In this document: in pieces, positions 58,164 through 64,000 of the stretch
Position numbering within the stretch: position 1 is the stretch's first letter
How the letters are laid out: every line of letters begins with the position of its first letter
Origin: JAJDNH01 sp964552395
Lineage (GTDB): Bacteria; Acidobacteriota; Thermoanaerobaculia; Thermoanaerobaculales; Sulfomarinibacteraceae
Assembly: GCA_964552395.1 (NCBI GenBank)
Contig: CAZKGM010000006.1
Span: 1-64,000 of the forward strand
Length of the DNA stretch: 64,000 nucleotides
Direction of reading: 5' to 3'
Position numbers and translations under genes: made by a program
Notes under the pieces: model-generated
Told to the model about the DNA's origin: nothing
What the model saw: only the letters and a program-made list of their open reading frames with translations
Database searches by the model: none

Positions 58164-61100
58164 ATGCGTCGTCTGTCGGTTGTCGTGTGCCTGTTGTCCG
58201 TTCTCGGTGCGCTCCCCGTGCTCGGCATCGAAGCCGGCTTTCCCCGCCACCCAGCGCCATCCCCGGATGGAAGCGTCCTCGTGTTCTCCTGGCAGGGTGA
58301 CCTGTGGAAGGTCCCGATCAAAGGCGGTACCGCACAGCCGCTGACCCTTCACCCCGGGGCCGAACGGTTCCCGACGTGGTCTCACGACGGCCGCTGGATT
58401 GCCTTCGCCTCCGACCGCTACGGGAGCCAGGACGTATTCGTCATGCCCGCAGACGCAAGCCGGCCGCCGCGGCGGTTGACCTTTGCGTCCACGAACGACG
58501 TGCCGGTCGATTTCACGCCTGACGGTCGCTCCGTCGTCTTCGCCTCGCGGCGCGATGAGGCTATTCGCTGGATGTCCGCCCTCTACACGGTCCCTGTCGA
58601 CGGCGGCACGCCGGCCCTGCTGCAGCCCGCCCTCGGACAATCAGCCGCCGCCTTCAGCCCACACGGCGGCGCACTGGCCTTTGTCCGAGGAGCGACCAAA
58701 TGGTCCAGGAGGGGCTACCGGGGCGCCGCCAACCGGGATCTATGGCTGAGGACGCCCGACAATGAGTACATCCAGCTGACCACCTTCGATGGCGATGACG
58801 ATTGCCCGAGCTGGGTCGGTCCGCATGTGCTGGTCTTCCTGTCGTCTCGCGCAGGTCGCAAGAACCTCTTCTCTCTCGATACCGTAACCGGCCAGGCAAG
58901 ACAGCTGACCACACATGACGGCTCGGATGTACGCTTCCCCCGCTCATCGGCGAACGGCTCGATCATCGCCTACGAGTTCGAGGACGGCATTTGGACCGTC
59001 TCACCGGAGGGCGGCACCCCCGAACGCGTCCACATCGACGTGCCGGCAGACCGGCAGCGCAACTCGATCGAGCGCAGGACGGCTCACGACGGGGCGGACG
59101 AGCTGGCCGTGTCCCCCGACGGCTCGCTGGCGGCATTCACGGCCCATGGCGACGTATACGTGGCGGTCGTGAGATCGAAAGAGGACCAGGAGATTGCCCC
59201 GCCGCCGACGATCCGGGTCACAGCTGACAGCTTTCGTCAGCATGACATCGCATGGTCGCCCGATGGCGCCTCCCTTGTCTTCACCTCCGACCGTGACGGC
59301 AACGACAACCTCTATGTGGCACACCCGAAGCCGACCGGCACGCCGTGGAACGAGGCAATGAGCTTCGGCATCAAGCGCTTGACGAGCTCCGCAGCCGAGG
59401 AGCACGGCGCCGTTTTCTCTCCTGACGGCGGCCGCCTCGCGTTCATCCGCGGCAAGGGCAACCTGGTTGTCATGGCCGTTGATGGGGGCAGCGAGAAGAC
59501 CCTCCTCGAGCACTGGCAGTCCCCGGAGTTCGCCTGGTCTCCCGACGGGCGCTGGATCGCCTACTCCATCCCCGACGTCGAGTACAACACCGACGTTTGG
59601 GTCGTACCGGCCGATGGAGGCAACCCATACAACGTCAGCCGTCACCCGGATGAGGATGTCCAGCCCCGCTGGTCGCCCGACGGCAAACGTTTGCTCTGGC
59701 TCTCCAAACGGCATGCCGACACGATGGACGTCTGGGGCGTCTGGCTGACGAAAGCTGACGACGAGCGCACGGCGGAAGGGTGGCTGCAGCTGTGGAATGC
59801 CGCTTCGAAGAAGAAGAAGGGGAAGGGCCCGGCCGCCGCGAAGCCGGCGGCCGACACCGAGGGCGAGGCCGAGAACGAGGCCGAGCCTAAGCCAGGCGCT
59901 ACTCTCAGCCCGGTCGCCATCGACCTCGACGGCCTGTGGGAGCGCGCGAAGGCCATCACCGACCTCAAGGGCGACGAGGGGCCTCCCATTGCCAGCCCTG
60001 ACGGCAAGAGGATCATCTTCACGGCCGAGCACGGAGGCGAGCGAGACCTCTACTCGGTCCGCTTCGACGGCAAGGATACGAAGAAGCTCACGAAGGGGGA
60101 CCAGCAGCCCTCACACGTGCAGCTGCCGAAGGACGGCAAGACGGCCTTCTTCCTCGACAAGAAAGGCACGATCAAGCGAGCCGGCCTCGACGGGAAGGCC
60201 GGCGACCCGGTTCCGTTCGCGGCGCGCTGCGAGGTCGATCCTCTGGCCCAGCACCAACAGGTCTTCGACGAGGCATGGCGCGCACTCAACGAGTGGTTCT
60301 ATGACCCGGCGTTTCACGGCGTGGACTGGCAGGCACAACGTGAGAAGTACCGTCCCTGGCTCTACGACGGGATGGATGAACAGGACTTCGCCGACCTCGT
60401 CAACCTCATGCTCGGCGAGCTCGACGCATCACATATGGGCTACTACACCAAGCGGCCTGAGAAACGTGAGGACACCGGCTTCATCGGCGCCCTCTTCGAC
60501 CCCATGTCAGCAGGCCCTGGGCTCGCCGTGCGAGAGGTTCTTCCCGACAGCCCATCCGCCCGCCAGGATGTTCGGCTGGCCGCCGGCGACCGCATCCTCG
60601 CGGTCGACGGGACGGTGCTGGGCGAGCACACAAATATCTACGGCCTCTTCGCCGACACCGTCGGCCGCAGGGTCCTGCTCCGCATTCGGACCCCCGATGG
60701 TGCCGAGCGATCGGCAGTGGTGATTCCAATCGGTCGCCGCGCCGAGTACCAGCTCCGCTACCGGCAGTGGGTCCGTGAGCGGCGACATCTCGTCGATGAG
60801 ATGTCGAACGGCCGCCTCGGCTACCTCCACGTTCAGGGCATGGACATCCCCTCATTCGAGGAGTTCGAGCGTGATCTGTACGCCGCTGGACACGGAAAAG
60901 AAGGGTTGATCATCGATGTCCGCTCCAACGGCGGCGGCTGGACAACCGACTACCTGATGGCCGTCCTCGACGTCCGTCGCCACGCGTTCACGATACCGAG
61001 AGACGCTCCTGCCACCACTCGGGCGTACCCGCAGGGGCGCCTGCCACTGGCGGCCTGGACCCGCCCCGCACTGACGCTCTGCAACTCCGACTCCTACTCC

Positions 61101-61412
61101 AACGCCGAGATCTTCTCCCACGCGTTCAAGACATTACATCGTGGGCCACTGGTCGGCACTCCGACCTTTGGAGCCGTCATCTCGACTGGCGGCCAGACCC
61201 TGCTCAACGGTGGCTTCGTCAGGCTGCCAACGCGTGGATGGTACGTGGCAACCACAGGGATCAACATGGAGCACCACGGGGCGGTCCCGGACGTGATCGT
61301 AGCCGAGCCACCCGCCGAGGACACGTCTAATAACACCGACACGCAACTCGCCCGTGCGGTGAAGGTACTGCTCAACGACATTGGAACCGACCCACGGCGG
61401 GGCGACTGGTAG
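58164..61412 (+). CDS. Tricorn-like S41 protease with beta-propeller and PDZ
   Basis: 1082 residues. A signal peptide (MRRLSVVVCLLSVLGALPVLG) shows that it is exported. Two WD40/TolB-like propeller regions cover residues ~25-540 and ~590-690 (repeated SPDGxxLxF and WSPDGRWIAY motifs), interrupted by a Lys/Ala/Glu linker (KKKKGKGPAAAKPA). A PDZ domain (GLAVREVLPDSPSARQDV, AAGDRILAVDG) precedes the S41 protease domain (GYLHVQGMDIPSFEEFERDL, LIIDVRSNGGGWTTDYLM). NSDSYSNAEIFSHAFK carries the nucleophile Ser. It matches tricorn-core proteases that degrade oligopeptides. AGGAGG lies 6 bases ahead of the ATG. A convergent gene follows 43 bases later. Confidence 0.92.
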   Translation: MRRLSVVVCLLSVLGALPVLGIEAGFPRHPAPSPDGSVLVFSWQGDLWKVPIKGGTAQPLTLHPGAERFPTWSHDGRWIAFASDRYGSQDVFVMPADASRPPRRLTFASTNDVPVDFTPDGRSVVFASRRDEAIRWMSALYTVPVDGGTPALLQPALGQSAAAFSPHGGALAFVRGATKWSRRGYRGAANRDLWLRTPDNEYIQLTTFDGDDDCPSWVGPHVLVFLSSRAGRKNLFSLDTVTGQARQLTTHDGSDVRFPRSSANGSIIAYEFEDGIWTVSPEGGTPERVHIDVPADRQRNSIERRTAHDGADELAVSPDGSLAAFTAHGDVYVAVVRSKEDQEIAPPPTIRVTADSFRQHDIAWSPDGASLVFTSDRDGNDNLYVAHPKPTGTPWNEAMSFGIKRLTSSAAEEHGAVFSPDGGRLAFIRGKGNLVVMAVDGGSEKTLLEHWQSPEFAWSPDGRWIAYSIPDVEYNTDVWVVPADGGNPYNVSRHPDEDVQPRWSPDGKRLLWLSKRHADTMDVWGVWLTKADDERTAEGWLQLWNAASKKKKGKGPAAAKPAADTEGEAENEAEPKPGATLSPVAIDLDGLWERAKAITDLKGDEGPPIASPDGKRIIFTAEHGGERDLYSVRFDGKDTKKLTKGDQQPSHVQLPKDGKTAFFLDKKGTIKRAGLDGKAGDPVPFAARCEVDPLAQHQQVFDEAWRALNEWFYDPAFHGVDWQAQREKYRPWLYDGMDEQDFADLVNLMLGELDASHMGYYTKRPEKREDTGFIGALFDPMSAGPGLAVREVLPDSPSARQDVRLAAGDRILAVDGTVLGEHTNIYGLFADTVGRRVLLRIRTPDGAERSAVVIPIGRRAEYQLRYRQWVRERRHLVDEMSNGRLGYLHVQGMDIPSFEEFERDLYAAGHGKEGLIIDVRSNGGGWTTDYLMAVLDVRRHAFTIPRDAPATTRAYPQGRLPLAAWTRPALTLCNSDSYSNAEIFSHAFKTLHRGPLVGTPTFGAVISTGGQTLLNGGFVRLPTRGWYVATTGINMEHHGAVPDVIVAEPPAEDTSNNTDTQLARAVKVLLNDIGTDPRRGDW

Positions 61413-61455
61413 GGCTCGGCTGCACTCGAGCAGTAGCAGGACACCAGATTCGGCG

Positions 61456-62358
61456 TCACCTGCCCGCTAGGGCGCCCAGGAGCTCCCAACTGGCAAGCTG
61501 AATCAGGCTGACGCCCTCCTCCTGTGGCACGATCGCACGCAGCCGAACCGGCTCGTCGTGAGCTACATAGTCGGCCGCCAGAGGCCTTACGTCGAGGCCA
61601 CGCCGCTGGCACAGCATGAGCGCTCGCCGCATATGCCAGGCCGAGGTCACGAGGCCGACACGACTCCAGCGCCTTCCCTTGACCAGCTGCGCGAGCCGGA
61701 CGACCTCCTCCGACGTCGTCCTTGGTCCCTCGATGACAAGGACACGGTCGTCCGGCACGCCGAGTTCGGTCCACAGTCGTCGCACCGCCGCCGGGTAACT
61801 CACCTCGGTCCCTCCCTTGAGTTTAAGGATGGGTCCCGTGGTGATCAGGAGGTTCGTGTGGCCGGTATTGTAGAGACGCGCCGCAAGGATGACCCGGTCC
61901 CCGGCCTGCCGCACGACCACGATCCGGCCAGCGCGGTCCAGCGCCACCCCGCCGCCGAGTACGGCCACCGCATCGAACCTCCCGGCCTTGAGCGGATCCG
62001 AGCCGACGAACGGCCGCTGGAGGAACGATACGAGCAGATCACCGAGGGGCACGCTGCCGGCCAAGGTCAAGCCCAGCCACAGGGCCCCCGTGGCCACCGC
62101 CAGCCGCACCCGGCGTTGCCGCCAGGCCACAGCGGTCAGCGCTCCGAGCCCTATCCAGACGAGTCCAAGCGGCATCACCGCGAGCGAGGCCGTCTTGCGC
62201 ACCTCGTACGGACCCGCAGCCAACAGCAATGCCACCGTTGTTCCACTGCCCCAGAGGCCCCATACTGCGAGCTGCAGCCGCCACGACTGTGCACTCGAGC
62301 GCCGAAGCAACCACAGCGCCACGCCGGCCGACGCCACGGCGAGAATGATCCCGAACAT
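61456..62358 (-). CDS. YdcF-like DUF218 membrane protein
   Basis: About 300 residues. The first ~125 residues form four membrane helices. The rest is a DUF218/YdcF domain: FDAVAVLGGGVALDRAGR, RVILAARLYNTGHTNLLITTG, RVLVIEGPRTTSEEVVRL and VGLVTSAWHMRRALMLCQRRG contain the conserved Gly-Gly, Glu and TSxxHxxRA motifs. The domain often lies in the cell envelope and is linked to vancomycin-sensitivity or polysaccharide genes (SanA, ElyC); the exact reaction is unknown. Start at ATG 62358 is supported by the helix right after it; the ribosome site is weak. Confidence 0.82.
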   Translation of the reverse strand: MFGIILAVASAGVALWLLRRSSAQSWRLQLAVWGLWGSGTTVALLLAAGPYEVRKTASLAVMPLGLVWIGLGALTAVAWRQRRVRLAVATGALWLGLTLAGSVPLGDLLVSFLQRPFVGSDPLKAGRFDAVAVLGGGVALDRAGRIVVVRQAGDRVILAARLYNTGHTNLLITTGPILKLKGGTEVSYPAAVRRLWTELGVPDDRVLVIEGPRTTSEEVVRLAQLVKGRRWSRVGLVTSAWHMRRALMLCQRRGLDVRPLAADYVAHDEPVRLRAIVPQEEGVSLIQLASWELLGALAGR

Positions 62359-62524
62359 GCGCCAAGTGTACCGACACCCGGTAGCCACCAGGGGTTGACG
62401 AAAGTGGGCCGAACGAGTCATCTCGGGAGCGCAAGCACCCCGGAGAAGGCCGCTGGTCCGAAATCAGGGGTAAACTGGGATAGGAACCGGCTCGCCTCAC
62501 GACGGGCAAGCAAGGAGGTTGACC

Positions 62525-62896
62525 ATGGAGAACATCCGAGCTCGTTTCATCGCTCGAGGTCGGCGGCCTCCCCTGCAGACAGGTTTCGTTGCAGCCCTGG
62601 CAGTGATTGCGCTGCTGGTCGCACTGCAGCCAGCGGCCGCGGCAGACGGTCAGGAGCAGGAGATGAAGCCCTCCCCTTGCTGCTTCAGCAACCCGAGCTA
62701 CGACCGGATCTGCCAGGTGCAGCCAGCACCCGACGAGACTTGTGCTTCAATCCTCGCCTACCTCAACAACCCGCTCAGCACAGGCAAGACGTACTGTGAT
62801 AACACGAGAGTCCGCGGCGGCTGGGTCCAGGTTGACTGCAACCAGGCGCCGGACCAGCAGTCGGCCGGCCCAGCTCAGCCCAGCCAGTCACGGTAG
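62525..62896 (+). CDS. Small secreted Cys-rich protein, unknown
   Basis: 123 residues. A basic N-terminus and hydrophobic helix (GFVAALAVIALLVALQPAAA) give a signal peptide. The mature ~80 residues contain six Cys: an adjacent pair in SPCCFSNPSYDRIC, then ETCASIL, KTYCDNT and VDCNQ, probably three disulfides. The end is Gln/Ser/Pro-rich. I know no family for it. AAGGAGG lies upstream of the ATG at a good distance, which supports real translation. Its stop overlaps the convergent nitrilase gene by 22 bases. Confidence 0.65.
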   Translation: MENIRARFIARGRRPPLQTGFVAALAVIALLVALQPAAAADGQEQEMKPSPCCFSNPSYDRICQVQPAPDETCASILAYLNNPLSTGKTYCDNTRVRGGWVQVDCNQAPDQQSAGPAQPSQSR

Positions 62897-63693
62897 AGCT
62901 CCGGCCGGCGGTCGCGAAGGAAAAGACGCCGAGCGTGGGAGCCGAGCACCTCCTCGAGATCGAGGTCGCAGAGCAGCACTTCCTCAGTCCCACATCCGGC
63001 ACGGGCCAAGACCCGCCCCCCAGGGTCGGTGATGAACGATTCACCCGCGAAGGTCAGGCACTCCTCCTCACCGACCCGGTTGCACAGCGCGACGAAGTAG
63101 CCGTTCTGGAACCCGGCGACCTGCATCTCGGCCTCGAAGAGCCCGTCGGGCCACTCGCCGACCGCACCGGCCTGCGGAACGGCCACGATCTCGGCCTCGG
63201 CCACAGCGAGCGCGCGCATGTACTCGGGGTAGTGCCGGTCGTAGCAGATGGCAACTCCCAGGCGTCCGATGCTGGTCTCGTAGACGGGAGCGCCGCGGTC
63301 GCCGGGAGTGTAGAACCCCCTCTCGTGGAAGCATTCATAGTCGGTGATGTGGACCATCCGTGTCGCCCCCAGCAAACGGCCGTCGGCGTCGATCACCGGT
63401 GACGTGTCGAACGTCTGATGACCGTCCCTCTCGAACAGGTTGAGCACGATGACGATGCCCAAGCGCCGGGCCGCATCGGCAAACAGCTCAGTTGTCGGGC
63501 CGGGCACCGTCTCTGCGAGCTGGAAAACGTCGCCGCTCGCCGGCCGCTGCGGGAAGAAGGGGTCGAACGCCAGCTCAGCGAAGCAGACCAGGCGTGCACC
63601 TGCCGCGGCCGCAGTCTCGACACTCGCCAGACCACGTCGTCGATTCAGCTCCCGGTCCGGCGAGGCTGCCTGTTGAACGAGCGCAATCCGCAT
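62875..63693 (-). CDS. Carbon-nitrogen hydrolase (nitrilase superfamily), catalytic Lys replaced
   Basis: 272 residues with the nitrilase fold. The catalytic Glu is in LVCFAELAFDPFF, the nucleophile Cys in GVAICYDRHYPEYMRAL, and the second structural Glu region in PDGLFEAEMQ. At the place where amidases usually show RKxH, with the catalytic Lys, this protein reads TRMVHITDY, so the Lys seems to be Met. The rest resembles N-carbamoylputrescine amidase or beta-ureidopropionase proteins (FYTPGDRG, QNGYFVALCNRVG). Either another residue serves, or the chemistry differs. The ATG overlaps the stop of the upstream membrane-protein gene by one base (TGATG), so they are coupled. Confidence 0.85.
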   Translation of the reverse strand: MRIALVQQAASPDRELNRRRGLASVETAAAAGARLVCFAELAFDPFFPQRPASGDVFQLAETVPGPTTELFADAARRLGIVIVLNLFERDGHQTFDTSPVIDADGRLLGATRMVHITDYECFHERGFYTPGDRGAPVYETSIGRLGVAICYDRHYPEYMRALAVAEAEIVAVPQAGAVGEWPDGLFEAEMQVAGFQNGYFVALCNRVGEEECLTFAGESFITDPGGRVLARAGCGTEEVLLCDLDLEEVLGSHARRLFLRDRRPELYRDWLG

Positions 63694-64000
63694 CACGATG
63701 CGCCTTTCTCGGCACCCGCTTCTTCCGACCCGTTCTCGATCAGGCTCCTGATAAGCCGCTGGTACCTGCGCTCAATTGCAAAGACTGAGAAGCCATAGAG
63801 AATCACCGCGGTCAGGACGATGAAGCAGGCAAGCGACATCAACGGCAGCATCACGGCCAGGATAGTCAGCGTCGAGCCCGGCAGGCTTCCCGCCTCGACT
63901 CGTGACGTCACTGCCAGCGGGTTGATGAGCAGCGGATGGCGCAGGAACAGCCAGCCCACAGCGGCAACCACGACGAGGAGCAACAGGACGCCAACGACCG
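63693..64000 (-). CDS. Membrane protein, partial (runs off the window end)
   Basis: At least 101 codons are visible; the frame is still open at the window edge, so the N-terminus is missing. Two hydrophobic helices are seen (VGVLLLLVVVAAVGWLFL and ILAVMLPLMSLACFIVLTAV with continuation), followed by a charged cytoplasmic-looking tail (ERRYQRLIRSLIENGSEEAG). No family is recognised. It is translationally coupled to the nitrilase-like gene through a TGATG junction, which hints at a shared pathway, perhaps uptake or anchoring for the hydrolase substrate (inference). Confidence 0.6.
   Translation of the reverse strand, partial: VVGVLLLLVVVAAVGWLFLRHPLLINPLAVTSRVEAGSLPGSTLTILAVMLPLMSLACFIVLTAVILYGFSVFAIERRYQRLIRSLIENGSEEAGAEKGAS

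Noticed and set aside
1..64000. CRISPR arrays, transposases, integrases, phage genes, rRNA
   Set aside because: No regularly spaced direct repeats and no corresponding protein motifs or rRNA landmarks were seen on either strand.

Overview
The window is about 64 kb of GC-rich, densely packed bacterial chromosome. The cell envelope is clearly diderm: there is a TonB-dependent receptor, a DUF481-type outer-membrane protein, a SurA-like periplasmic isomerase and minor type II/IV pseudopilins. Extracellular proteins carry Cys-containing SLH repeats or a tripartite C-terminal sorting-like tail. Together with a peptide- and amino-acid-degrading gene set (prolyl oligopeptidase, tricorn-like S41 protease, matrixin, PruA), this points to an Acidobacteriota-like organism, most plausibly near Thermoanaerobaculia. 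That placement is inference from gene style; no rRNA marker lies in the window.

Layout. 0-2.9 kb: a nitroreductase, a PilZ protein with a degenerate receiver, repeat-rich intergenic DNA, a candidate small RNA with a strong terminator, and lepB. 3.1-7.1 kb: aceE-aceF (pyruvate dehydrogenase E1 and E2; no E3 here). 7.1-10.4 kb (minus): a phnD-phnC-phnE type ABC importer. 10.9-16.1 kb (minus): a 1209-residue NtrY-like sensor kinase followed by a lipoprotein. 16.4-19.8 kb: gatE-gatD, the archaeal-type Glu-tRNA(Gln) amidotransferase, followed by three pseudopilin genes. 21.5-26 kb: a secreted matrixin with SLH repeats, then a promoter, a TPP riboswitch and a TonB receptor, probably a thiamin-related uptake system. 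26-38.9 kb: mostly plus-strand housekeeping, signalling and transport genes (GGDEF, PflX-like radical SAM, acyltransferase, Nudix, EamA, prolyl oligopeptidase, DUF481, MscL with zinc ribbon, STAS, sodium/solute symporter, Nth, site-2 protease). 38.95-39.14 kb: a very long imperfect palindrome. 39.1-42.9 kb (minus): a large TPR protein, rnhB and rplS. 43.1-47.6 kb: the pntAA-pntAB-pntB transhydrogenase, convergent with a mitochondrial-type citrate synthase. 47.9-56.8 kb: a polyprenyl sugar-phosphate transferase, an ArsR/SmtB regulator, a secreted beta-helix protein, an ACT protein, a NifS-SelD fusion, PruA and an RRM protein. 56.9-64 kb: a parvulin-type isomerase, a tricorn-like protease, a YdcF-like protein, a small Cys-rich secreted protein, a nitrilase-family protein and a partial membrane protein.

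Strongest unusual features: (1) an overlapping gatE-gatD pair in a bacterium, normally an archaeal signature; (2) a diverged ~200-bp repeat present twice, each copy directly upstream of a gene start and in that gene's orientation; (3) a ~186-bp imperfect palindrome centred on a perfect 14-bp palindrome; (4) a TPP riboswitch with its own promoter controlling a TonB receptor; (5) a cysteine desulfurase fused to selenophosphate synthetase. No CRISPR array, phage, transposase, rRNA or tRNA was recognised. Start codons were chosen from ribosome-binding sites and neighbour overlaps and are uncertain where stated.
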